Below the pieces are notes generated by a model. That model was given only the letters and a program-made list of their open reading frames with translations. It had not been told where the DNA came from and searched no databases. The translations under genes and the position numbers were made by a program. Shown here piece by piece: positions 5,608 to 11,208 of a stretch of 11,208 nt of DNA (the stretch's first letter is position 1; every line of letters starts with the position of its first letter). The stretch comes from Desulfobacterales bacterium (GTDB lineage: Bacteria; Desulfobacterota; Desulfobacteria; Desulfobacterales; JAFDCJ01). The DNA lies in contig CP070771.1 of the NCBI GenBank assembly GCA_020345785.1, positions 3,957,494 to 3,968,701 on the forward strand, given 5' to 3'.

Positions 5608-6675
5608 ATGGAATACAGGAAGATGGGAAGAACCGGGCTTAAGGTTTCTTCTTTCTGTCTGGGGACCATGACGTTTGGACGCCAGGTGGAGGAAAATTTA
5701 TCCATCAGCATCATTCACAAGGCTCTGGATGCCGGCGTCAATTTCATCGATACTGCAGACATGTATGTAAACGGAGTAACCGAAGAAATCGTCGGCAAAG
5801 CAATAAAGGGCAACCGGGATCAAATCGTTCTGGCATCCAAGGGCGGACATGTTCGAAAACTAGGCAAGAAGTGGGGCGAGCAAAGAGATTCCGGTCCGAT
5901 CGATTTGGCGAGACCAAAGCCTTTCCATCCATGGCCCGGACAGGCGGATGCAGGACCCAATGACATGGGCCTGTCCCGGAAACATCTCATGCAGGCGCTG
6001 GAAGGAAGTCTTAAACGCCTAAATACGGACTATCTCGATATCTATTATGCGCATATGCCGGACTATGACACGCCCTTGGAAGAGACCCTGCGGGCGATGG
6101 ACGACATGGTGCGTCAGGGAAAGGTGCGCTACCTGGCCTGTTCCAACTTCCGGGCGTTTCAACTTTGCAAGGCCCTCTGGCTCAGCGACAAGTATAACCT
6201 CGCGCGATGGGACTGCATTCAACCACCCTATAATTTATTAACCCGGGATATTGAATACGAACTGCTGCCGCTGTGCGCGGAGGAAGGCGTGGGGGTATGT
6301 GTGTTCAGTCCAATGGCCGCGGGATTTCTTTCCGGAAAATACGACCAGCAAACCGGTCCGATTGAAGGCGCCCGGTTCAGTCTGGCCCATCAAGGCTATC
6401 GTTATAACCAACCCTACTGGAACGATAGTAACTTTGCCGCTGTGGAACAGATCAGAAAGATCGCCGAGGAGCACGGCCAGCGCCTGCCTCAATTTGCCCT
6501 GGCATGGGTGTTGAGCAACAAGACAATTACCTCGGTCGTTTGCGGGGCAACCTCGATTGAACAGCTGCAAGAAAATATGGTTGCCGCAGAAATAACATTA
6601 TCTCAGGAGGCGCTTGACGCTTGCGACCAGGTCTGGCATCAGCTCAGACCGCCGAGGCTGTTTTATGGCCGTTAA
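5608..6675 (+). CDS. Aldo/keto reductase
   Basis: A 355-residue NADPH-dependent oxidoreductase of the AKR superfamily (TIM barrel, cytoplasmic), related to the YghZ/Tas/voltage-channel beta-subunit-like branch. The catalytic tetrad is complete: Asp48 and Tyr53 in FIDTADMY, Lys78 in VLASKGG, His149 in YYAHMPD. CSN (Asn180) is the usual nicotinamide contact, and VFSPMAAGFLSGKY plus GATSIEQLQEN near the end are the cofactor-binding signatures. Start: GGAGGAG ends four bases before ATG 5608, and homology (EYRKMGRTGLKVSSFCLGTM) starts there; the frame's earlier ATG at 5554 has no such support. A central insert at about 85-120, rich in Pro, Gly and Asp, is longer than in many AKRs. It lies 17 bases upstream of the amidohydrolase gene, so the pair is probably co-transcribed. 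The substrate is unknown. Confidence 0.92.
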   Translation: MEYRKMGRTGLKVSSFCLGTMTFGRQVEENLSISIIHKALDAGVNFIDTADMYVNGVTEEIVGKAIKGNRDQIVLASKGGHVRKLGKKWGEQRDSGPIDLARPKPFHPWPGQADAGPNDMGLSRKHLMQALEGSLKRLNTDYLDIYYAHMPDYDTPLEETLRAMDDMVRQGKVRYLACSNFRAFQLCKALWLSDKYNLARWDCIQPPYNLLTRDIEYELLPLCAEEGVGVCVFSPMAAGFLSGKYDQQTGPIEGARFSLAHQGYRYNQPYWNDSNFAAVEQIRKIAEEHGQRLPQFALAWVLSNKTITSVVCGATSIEQLQENMVAAEITLSQEALDACDQVWHQLRPPRLFYGR

Positions 6676-6692
6676 TGAGGAGGACTTTTGTT

Positions 6693-7553
6693 ATGACTAC
6701 AAAATTTAATCCAAACAATGTCAACCGACCACGGCTGTCGGCACCGCCGGGTGCCTGTGATACGCACATGCACTTCTATGGACCGTGGGATCAGTATCCT
6801 TTGGCGCCGACTGCAAGTTTTGAACCCCCCTTAGCATCGGTCGAAGCCTACCGCACGGTGCAAAAAAGGCTGGGTTTAAAGCGCGTGGTGGTTGTGCAGC
6901 CATCCGGTTATGGTTTCGACAATCGTTGTACGCTCGATGCGATCAAACAACTCGGAGAGGATGCGCGTGGAATAGTGGTCGTCGACACGAGCGTCACGGA
7001 TGATGAACTTCAGCAGCTCACCGATTTGGGAGCGCGTGGTATTCGATTTTTCATGTTTCCAGGAGGCGTGTTGTCCTGGGAAATTCTCGATGAAATGGCC
7101 GCTCGGGTAAACGAATTCGGTTGGCATGTGCAGCTGCAGCTTGACGGGCGGGAGCTGCCGGATCATATCGCTCAAATCCGTTCCTTGCCGGGCAGATTTG
7201 TTATCGACCATGTCGGCAAGTTCATCGAGCCGGTTGCGACCGGCGACCGGGCTTTTAAGATGCTCCTCGCGCTCGTCGATAGCGGACAGTGCTGGGTAAA
7301 GCTGTCGGCACCCTATGAGACATCCAAGGACGGGCCGCCGCTATACAGCGACGTCGGCGAATTAGCCAAAGCGTTGGTAAAAGCCTCGCCGGAGAGGATG
7401 CTCTGGGCCAGCAACTGGCCCCATCCTTCGGCCCAAGACGACTTGCCGGACGATGCCATGTTGCTTGATCTGTTGTTGGACTGGGTTGACGATGACACAA
7501 CCCGCAAACGCATCCTTGTAGATAACCCGGCGGAGCTTTACGGGTTTGAGTAA
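6693..7553 (+). CDS. Amidohydrolase family protein, 2-pyrone-4,6-dicarboxylate lactonase-like (COG3618)
   Basis: A 286-residue TIM-barrel hydrolase of the amidohydrolase-2 family. Relatives open or isomerise lactones (LigI, galactarolactone isomerase, sulfomuconolactone hydrolase). Visible motifs are ACDTHMHFYGPWDQYPL with the HxH pair His25/His27, ARGIRFF (Arg118), WHVQLQL (His145), FVIDHVGKF (His173) and ASNWPHP (Asn241, His244). The last motif has Asn where LigI-type enzymes have a strand-8 Asp, which may alter metal use or the general base. ATG 6693 follows GAGGAGG by about nine bases and starts just before the homology. Its start is 17 bases after the aldo/keto reductase stop, so a two-gene operon is likely, perhaps reduction or oxidation followed by lactone handling of a sugar acid or aromatic acid. 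This pathway is inference. Confidence 0.88.
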   Translation: MTTKFNPNNVNRPRLSAPPGACDTHMHFYGPWDQYPLAPTASFEPPLASVEAYRTVQKRLGLKRVVVVQPSGYGFDNRCTLDAIKQLGEDARGIVVVDTSVTDDELQQLTDLGARGIRFFMFPGGVLSWEILDEMAARVNEFGWHVQLQLDGRELPDHIAQIRSLPGRFVIDHVGKFIEPVATGDRAFKMLLALVDSGQCWVKLSAPYETSKDGPPLYSDVGELAKALVKASPERMLWASNWPHPSAQDDLPDDAMLLDLLLDWVDDDTTRKRILVDNPAELYGFE

Positions 7554-7579
7554 ATAACCGGCTGTGAAAGAAAGCTGGC

Positions 7580-7678
7580 ATGGAAAAATTTATCTTGTTT
7601 GTAAAGGAGGACAAAAAGCCGACGGCGGCGTGTTGCGGGCCATTGTGTGAGTTTCATCGGACGGACTGTTTTTTGTGA
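7580..7678 (+). CDS. Possible tiny Cys-rich protein
   Basis: A 32-codon ORF just downstream of the amidohydrolase: a basic and hydrophobic start (MEKFILFVKEDKK), then AACCGPLCEFHRTDCFL with four Cys and one His in 15 residues. A weak purine-rich stretch (GAAAG) precedes the ATG, and a very strong AAAGGAGG sits inside the ORF with no good start after it. It could be a real metal- or redox-active small protein, or the remnant of a lost third operon gene. I am not sure it is translated. Confidence 0.25.
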   Translation: MEKFILFVKEDKKPTAACCGPLCEFHRTDCFL

Positions 7679-7694
7679 AAGGTTGATTTGTTAT

Positions 7695-7720
7695 GGGTCG
7701 GCCCGCTCGCCGACCCTGTT
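7695..7720 (+). terminator. Hairpin after the AKR-amidohydrolase operon
   Basis: A perfect 8-bp GC-rich stem GGGTCGGC (7695-7702) / GCCGACCC (7709-7716) with a 6-base loop, followed by TGTTT. The T-run is short, so termination would be moderate. It sits about 140 bases after the operon. Confidence 0.5.
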
Positions 7721-7727
7721 TGAGGAT

Positions 7728-7763
7728 AAAAAAAGGAGGGAAACTTTCCCTCCTTTCTTGTTT
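7728..7763 (-). terminator. Strong intrinsic terminator, bidirectional, mainly for the minus strand
   Basis: AAAGGAGGGAAA (7732-7743) pairs with TTTCCCTCCTTT (7745-7756). On the minus strand the stem is followed directly by seven T (complement of A7728-7734), a textbook intrinsic terminator for the small gene ending at 7832. On the plus strand it is followed by CTTGTTT and would back up the operon hairpin just upstream. Confidence 0.8.
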
Positions 7764-7831
7764 AAAATGAGGCAGATTTAAATCCGGTTAAAGATGGCGC
7801 ACATCCATATACACAGTTGGCCGCGGTTATG

Positions 7832-8020
7832 TCATACGCGTCCGCCCCAGACTGCGGGCTGCTCTTTTCTGCTCTTGGTCCAGGAAGGGCTGTTCGGGTT
7901 CGGATCGCTGTAAGGTTCCGATTTAATGCGCTCCTGGCGCTCCTCTTCACCCTCTTTAACACGGTCACGGCATTCGCCTTCACAATTGCCGGTTATGTCT
8001 CTTTCAGGAAATTTTTCCAT
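7832..8020 (-). CDS. Small charged protein with CEGEC motif, unknown function
   Basis: A 62-residue, very hydrophilic protein that I do not recognise. It begins MEKFPERDITGNCEGECRDR, with two Cys in a C-x3-C spacing (Cys13 and Cys17), continues through a Glu/Arg/Lys-rich helix, and ends with a Pro/Asn/Ser/Trp segment (SDPNPNSPSWTKS) and WGGRV. No signal peptide or membrane segment. Support as a real gene: AAGGAG nine bases before ATG, a perfect 8-bp inverted repeat about 40 bases upstream, and a strong intrinsic terminator about 70 bases after its stop, forming a compact single-gene unit. The other minus-strand frame at 7762-7983 covers the same DNA and lacks this support. Confidence 0.65.
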   Translation of the reverse strand: MEKFPERDITGNCEGECRDRVKEGEEERQERIKSEPYSDPNPNSPSWTKSRKEQPAVWGGRV

Positions 8021-8061
8021 GATATCGTTCTCCTTTTTCAGGCCTTCTATTTAAGGTCTTT

Positions 8062-8080
8062 ACTGTTGATTTTCAACAGT
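8062..8080. promoter_or_regulatory. Perfect inverted repeat upstream of the small gene
   Basis: ACTGTTGA (8062-8069), spacer TTT, TCAACAGT (8073-8080). Its centre is about 50 bases upstream of the start of the 62-residue gene on the minus strand, in an AT-rich region where its promoter should lie. It may be an operator; less likely a weak terminator for the flavoprotein gene, since no T-run follows. Confidence 0.4.
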
Positions 8081-8164
8081 TCACAACTAATCATATGTAT
8101 CGATCGGAAAAAATCAAGCCGACAAAATGTTCGAAATCGGCCGGAAACCCTACAATAAGGCTGT

Positions 8165-8283
8165 TCATCTTCTCAGAATTTGAATCCAGCGCCATACGTT
8201 CAGAAGCCCGACCAGGGCATTTGCCACGTACGTCAGCGCGCAGGCAAATAAAATTTGTCGAAAGCATTTACGCCGCTGATCAT
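8165..8283 (-). pseudogene. Frameshifted small membrane-protein ORF overlapping the flavoprotein stop
   Basis: An ATG (8283-8281) overlaps the flavoprotein TGA as ATGA, the classic translational-coupling arrangement. Its frame reads MISGVNAFDKFYLPAR and stops. In the adjacent frame, from about 8255 to TGA 8165-8167, the sequence is ILFACALTYVANALVGLLNV followed by WRWIQILRR, a convincing transmembrane helix with a basic tail. One indel between the two would make a peptide of about 40 residues. This could be a decayed or frameshifted small membrane gene; chance cannot be excluded. Confidence 0.35.
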
Positions 8284-8858
8284 TGGACCAATTTTTGCCC
8301 CAGGGCCTCGGCCTCCTCCATCAAGCTTTGATTCGATTTGATCTCACCGGGCTTATCGGCGCTGCCGTAAACCATACCCACAATATTGGCTCCGACATAG
8401 GCAAAGGCATCCTGAAAAGTGCGCAACGCATTGACGCAGCCGGAAACAAATGGGTCGGCATCCGCATAGCTCATGGCGATGGCGATCCGTTTACCGGCAA
8501 AGGCACTTTTTTTGTAGGACAACAGGGCAAAGCAGCGGTCCAGAAACAGCTTGGTTTGCGCCGACATGGTAAACCAGTAAACCGGACTGGCAACAACCCA
8601 GGCATCGGCCTCGATCAGCTTCTGATATATCGGCTGCATGTCATCCTCGATTGCGCAGCCCCTGCTGTCGGGTTTCCGGCAGGCATAGCATGCCTGACAG
8701 GGCGCGATGCTTTCACCGTGTAGATAGATTTTTTCGACGGTTGCACCGGCGGCTTCGGCGCCCTTGATGATCTTTTCAGCCAAGGTGGTGCTGTTGCCTT
8801 TTTTCCGCGGACTGCCCAGCAACACAAGTATCTTTTTCGAATCTGCCTTCTTAGTCAT
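8280..8858 (-). CDS. Iron-sulfur flavoprotein-like NAD(P)H/FMN reductase (flavodoxin fold)
   Basis: A 192-residue flavodoxin-like protein that should bind FMN through GSPRKKGNST (residues 15-24) and SPVYWFTMSAQTKLFLDR, the NADPH-dependent FMN reductase signature. It also has a compact cysteine cluster, Cys54, Cys57, Cys60 and Cys68 (CQACYAC then seven residues then C). This is the C-x2-C-x2-C-x4-7-C pattern that ligates a [4Fe-4S] cluster in the iron-sulfur flavoproteins of anaerobes, so an electron-transfer or oxidative-stress role is likely. ATG 8856-8858 is chosen because AAAGGGA precedes it and homology starts at once; the open frame extends upstream to 8945 into a repeat element. Length is normal. 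The repeat copy ends about 45 bases upstream, so the promoter lies in or next to it. Confidence 0.88.
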   Translation of the reverse strand: MTKKADSKKILVLLGSPRKKGNSTTLAEKIIKGAEAAGATVEKIYLHGESIAPCQACYACRKPDSRGCAIEDDMQPIYQKLIEADAWVVASPVYWFTMSAQTKLFLDRCFALLSYKKSAFAGKRIAIAMSYADADPFVSGCVNALRTFQDAFAYVGANIVGMVYGSADKPGEIKSNQSLMEEAEALGQKLVQ

Positions 8859-8903
8859 ACGTCCCTTTCGAATTCTACTAAAAGAATTTTTCACCGCAGT
8901 CCT

Positions 8904-9054
8904 GAACGAAAACTCCGGTTTTTGGTAGGTTGGGTTGAGCCCCATCGGAAATGTTGGGTTTCGTACCTCAACCCAACCTACAAAAATCGGGCATTTAACA
9001 ATTTGGGATTCCTGAGGGCGAAACCCGACAGATTATTTAGACGAGTTTTCGTTC
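8904..9054. mobile_element. MITE-like hairpin repeat, copy 2
   Basis: The element is 151 bases long, with perfect 12-base terminal inverted repeats GAACGAAAACTC (8904-8915) and GAGTTTTCGTTC (9043-9054). Inside is the same 15-base inverted repeat as copy 1, GTAGGTTGGGTTGAG at 8925-8939 and its complement at 8967-8981, followed by TGTTGGGTTTCG / CGAAACCCGACA words. It is collinear with copy 1 (1452-1613) over its whole length, in the same orientation. It carries no gene and lies just upstream of the flavoprotein start. Confidence 0.8.
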
Positions 9055-9299
9055 AACCACTGATTAGCAAAAAGCAGTTTCAGAACTTATTTAATGAAAC
9101 ACAAGGCGATAATTTAGCTATTTAAAATCTAGGACACAGATTTTTACGGATCCTCTGAGATTTGTAAGTGTTTGAGTCAGTGTTATCTGACCTGGTGGAA
9201 TTCAGCGGTTCTTTTTTTAACCCTGAAACCCGACAATACATCTGTGCGATCCGCGTTTATCCGTGTCCAAAAATCTACTAATAACCAATAACTTTTTCT
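9055..9299. other. Intergenic region downstream of the cyclophilin gene
   Basis: No gene. It holds imperfect inverted arms, GGACACAGAT... (9132-9152) and ...ATCCGTGTCC (9248-9268), 15 of 21 bases complementary, enclosing about 95 bases. One arm of the 16-base inverted repeat that brackets the cyclophilin gene lies at 9278-9293. Confidence 0.5.
9278..9293 (+). repeat. Inverted repeat bracketing the cyclophilin gene, left arm
   Basis: CTAATAACCAATAACT at 9278-9293 is the exact reverse complement of 9965-9980. The two arms lie just outside the cyclophilin coding region on both sides. AT-rich and low in complexity, but 16 of 16 bases match. Confidence 0.6.
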
Positions 9300-9878
9300 C
9301 TACGGCAGTCGCTTGGCGCTCTTGATAACAACCGGCTCCACGGGCACATCCCGGTAGGGTCCGCGGGTGGTCGTCTTAACGGCGGAGATGGCGTCCACCG
9401 CATCCATGCCTTCGACGACCTTGCCGAAGGCCGCATATCCCCAGCCCTGCTGTGTTTTACTCTTGTGATTCAAAAAGTCATTATTGACGGTGTTGATAAA
9501 AAACTGGGCCGTAGCGCTATGGGGATCACCCGTGCGGGCCATTGAAATTGTCCCCCGGTCATTTTTAAGACCTTTATCGGCTTCATTTTTAATCGGCGCC
9601 TGCGTGGTTTTACGCTTCATATCAGCCGCAAAACCGCCGCCCTGAATCATGAAGTTCGGGATCACGCGATGAAAAATCGTGCCGTCATAAAACTTCGCAT
9701 CAACATAGCTTAAAAAATTCTTCACAGTTTCAGGCGCTTTATCCGGAAAAAGCTCTAGGACAATTGCACCTTTTGACGTATCCAGTGCGACTTTTGGATT
9801 ATTGTCTGCGGTTAGGGCTGAACCAGCAAAAAATAACACACCGAGAATTATAAGTGTCGAAAAAATTTTAGATTTCAT
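9300..9878 (-). CDS. Exported cyclophilin-type peptidyl-prolyl cis-trans isomerase
   Basis: A 192-residue PPIase that should speed proline isomerisation during folding in the periplasm. Residues 1 to about 24 are a signal peptide (KSK, then a hydrophobic core, cleavage near SALTA). The cyclophilin domain is complete: [13 protein letters not shown] with catalytic Arg71, Phe76 and Gln79; ISMAR (Met113-Arg115); [17 protein letters not shown]; and FGKVVEGMD. Trp146 sits near the usual cyclosporin-contact position. The size matches bacterial PpiA-type proteins. GAGGTG precedes the ATG at a normal distance. It appears monocistronic, with repeat-rich DNA on both sides and no clear terminator after the TAG stop. 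Confidence 0.93.
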   Translation of the reverse strand: MKSKIFSTLIILGVLFFAGSALTADNNPKVALDTSKGAIVLELFPDKAPETVKNFLSYVDAKFYDGTIFHRVIPNFMIQGGGFAADMKRKTTQAPIKNEADKGLKNDRGTISMARTGDPHSATAQFFINTVNNDFLNHKSKTQQGWGYAAFGKVVEGMDAVDAISAVKTTTRGPYRDVPVEPVVIKSAKRLP

Positions 9879-10186
9879 ATTTTCACCTCAAAATTTTAAG
9901 CTGGAAGGCTGGGAGGCGAGGAAGCTATAAGGCCCAATTGGACGAAAAGCAATTGGGAGTTATTAGTTATTGGTTATTAGCTCATCGTTTGAAAGGAATA
10001 TTATCCTTTCTTCTTTTTCATTTACCTGGAATTTTTAATACAAAGCGATGATTAAACTCTAATAACGAATAACATTTAACGCCTCCAAACTTCCAAGCTT
10101 TCTGGCCTTCTAGCCTTCAAGCTTTCAAGCCTCGCAGCTTTCACACTTCCGGGCTTCCAAGCATTTTTTATGGCTTTTATCATTTT
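9879..10186. repeat. Repeat-rich intergenic region with mirrored purine/pyrimidine arms
   Basis: No gene. Left part (9898-9925): purine-rich AAGCTGGAAGGCTGGGAGGC-like words. Right part (10083-10162): many degenerate units of CTTCCAAGCTT, CCTTCAAGC and TTTCAAGCC, which are the left words in complement. Between them lie a perfect 8-bp hairpin CCCAATTG (9933-9940) / CAATTGGG (9950-9957), the right arm of the inverted repeat bracketing the cyclophilin gene (9965-9980), and AATAACGAATAAC (about 10061), which again mirrors TTATTGGTTATT. The whole forms a large imperfect palindrome. Confidence 0.6.
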
Positions 10187-11208
10187 TTAAGCCCGGCCGC
10201 CAATCCTTTTTTGCCCGAATTTATCCATCACGAGTTTCACCATATCACCTTTGCGATGGCAGGCCACCTGATGACCCGGCAACACGGTTTCAAGCCGGGG
10301 CAACTCCCTGGTGCATCGATCCTCCACAAAGGGGCATCGTGTATGAAACCGGCAGCCGGCCGGCGGGTTTACAGAGCCGGGCACATCACCGGACAAAACG
10401 ATACGCCGCTGCTTGCTTTTGACAGCGGGAATCGGAATGGCCGACAGCAATGCATGGGTGTAGGGGTGCACCGGGTTTGAAAAAAGATCCCCGGTATCGG
10501 CAACTTCTACTATTTTCCCCAGGTACATCACCGCCAGGCGGTTGCTGATATATTTGACAACCAGTAAATGGTGGGTGACAAACATATAGGTAAGGTTTAA
10601 TCGCTGCTGAAGTGACTTGAGCAGGTTTAGTATTTGGGATTGGACGGATACGTCCAGAGCTGAGGTCGGTTCATCCAGCACAATAAATTCCGGATCGGTG
10701 GCTATTGCCCGGGCCACAGCGATACGCTGGCGCTGACCACCGGAAAATTCGTGTGGATAACGCAGCAAATGATCCCGGGTCAATCCCACCAGGTGGAGCA
10801 GATCAGTCACTCGCTGTTCAAGCGCCCGCCCTCCCAAACGCTCCTGGGTTTTGATCGGCTCCGCCACGATGTTTTTGACCAGCATGCGGGGATTCAATGA
10901 AGTGGTCGGATCCTGAAACACCATCTGCAGCTTGCCGCGAATACCCAGACTTTTGAGCAACGACCTTCTTTTCCTGGCAATGTCTATCGGCTCACCGTTG
11001 TTAAAGTCCTTGCCGTAATAATACACATGTCCGGCGGTGGGATCGTGTAAACGGATAATTGCCTTGCCTGTCGTGGTCTTGCCGCAGCCGGATTCTCCAA
11101 CAACCCCCAAGCACTCACCGCGATAAATATCCAGATCAACGCCGTCCAGGGCCTTAACGGTAGCAACTTCATGGCGCAAAACCCCGCCCAGAATCGGGTA
11201 GTATTTCT
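10187..11208 (-). CDS. Oligopeptide/dipeptide ABC transporter ATP-binding protein (5' end cut by window)
   Basis: ATPase subunit of an Opp/Dpp-family importer for peptides, nickel or similar solutes, bound to the inner face of the cytoplasmic membrane. The frame is open to the right edge (KYYPILGGVLRHEVATVKAL), so the true start lies outside; the in-window TTG at 11177-11179 is not the start. Walker A GESGCGKTT, Q-loop FQDPTTSLNP, signature FSGGQRQR, Walker B FIVLDEPTSALD and H-loop FVTHH are all intact. The C-terminal oligo_HPY domain is present (NPVHPYTHALLSAIPIP), followed by a Cys motif (GCRFHTRCPFVEDRC, then ACH) typical of the OppD/OppF group. KYYPILGG at the N-terminus points to the OppF/DppF partner, normally last in the operon; the other subunits should lie beyond the right edge, upstream on this strand. 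It ends at TAA 10187-10189 with no clear terminator. Confidence 0.93.
   Translation of the reverse strand, partial: KYYPILGGVLRHEVATVKALDGVDLDIYRGECLGVVGESGCGKTTTGKAIIRLHDPTAGHVYYYGKDFNNGEPIDIARKRRSLLKSLGIRGKLQMVFQDPTTSLNPRMLVKNIVAEPIKTQERLGGRALEQRVTDLLHLVGLTRDHLLRYPHEFSGGQRQRIAVARAIATDPEFIVLDEPTSALDVSVQSQILNLLKSLQQRLNLTYMFVTHHLLVVKYISNRLAVMYLGKIVEVADTGDLFSNPVHPYTHALLSAIPIPAVKSKQRRIVLSGDVPGSVNPPAGCRFHTRCPFVEDRCTRELPRLETVLPGHQVACHRKGDMVKLVMDKFGQKRIGGRA

Noticed and set aside
6621..6692. Upstream extension of the amidohydrolase start
   Set aside because: Overlaps the aldo/keto reductase end in another frame and has no homology; ATG 6693 has a proper GAGGAGG.
7762..7983. 73-codon minus-strand ORF overlapping the 62-residue gene
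   Set aside because: No ribosome-binding site; would compete with a better supported frame that has one plus a downstream terminator.
10083..10162. CRISPR or tandem array from the CTTCCAAGC units
   Set aside because: Units are short, degenerate and contiguous, without spacers.

Overview
The window looks like an accessory-gene stretch of a mesophilic, roughly 50% GC Gram-negative bacterium. It is most likely a sulfate-reducing or related member of the Desulfobacterota (former Deltaproteobacteria). This is inference from four things: a probable selenoprotein, an iron-sulfur flavoprotein-type reductase, the catabolic gene mix, and intergenic regions full of short dispersed repeats. No rRNA, tRNA, CRISPR array or intact transposase was seen.

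Layout. 2-412 (+): 3' end of an HSDL2-like short-chain dehydrogenase. 601-673 (-): relic of an msrA gene. 694-1362 (+): HAD phosphatase/phosphomutase. 1452-1613: hairpin-rich MITE-like repeat, copy 1. 1715-2578 (-): lipoprotein methionine sulfoxide reductase A whose catalytic Cys codon is an in-frame TGA followed by a bacterial SECIS-like hairpin, so a probable selenocysteine MsrA. 2901-3701 (-): 2-keto-4-pentenoate hydratase-family enzyme lying between two direct copies of another dispersed repeat (2704-2808 and 4018-4281). 4403-5059 (+): unknown one-TM helical protein. 5238-5385 (-): broken response-regulator receiver domain. 5608-6675 and 6693-7553 (+): aldo/keto reductase plus COG3618-type amidohydrolase operon. 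7580-7678 (+): possible tiny Cys-rich ORF. 7832-8020 (-): small charged protein with its own terminator. 8280-8858 (-): iron-sulfur flavoprotein-like reductase, with a frameshifted membrane-peptide ORF overlapping its stop. 8904-9054: repeat copy 2. 9300-9878 (-): exported cyclophilin. 10187-11208 (-): OppF/DppF-type ABC ATPase, cut by the window edge.

How the genes fit together. The SDR, hydratase, aldo/keto reductase and lactonase-like amidohydrolase all suit breakdown of organic acids, aromatics or sugar acids, but only the aldo/keto reductase and amidohydrolase form a clear operon. The Sec-MsrA (lipoprotein) and the cyclophilin (signal peptide) would both act outside the cytoplasm on protein quality: methionine repair and proline isomerisation.

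The main discovery candidate is the selenocysteine MsrA. Conventional gene calling splits it into a leader ORF and an N-terminally truncated MsrA. Joined through the TGA they give a 287-residue lipoprotein in which selenocysteine would be the only redox residue of the mature catalytic domain, since no resolving cysteine exists.
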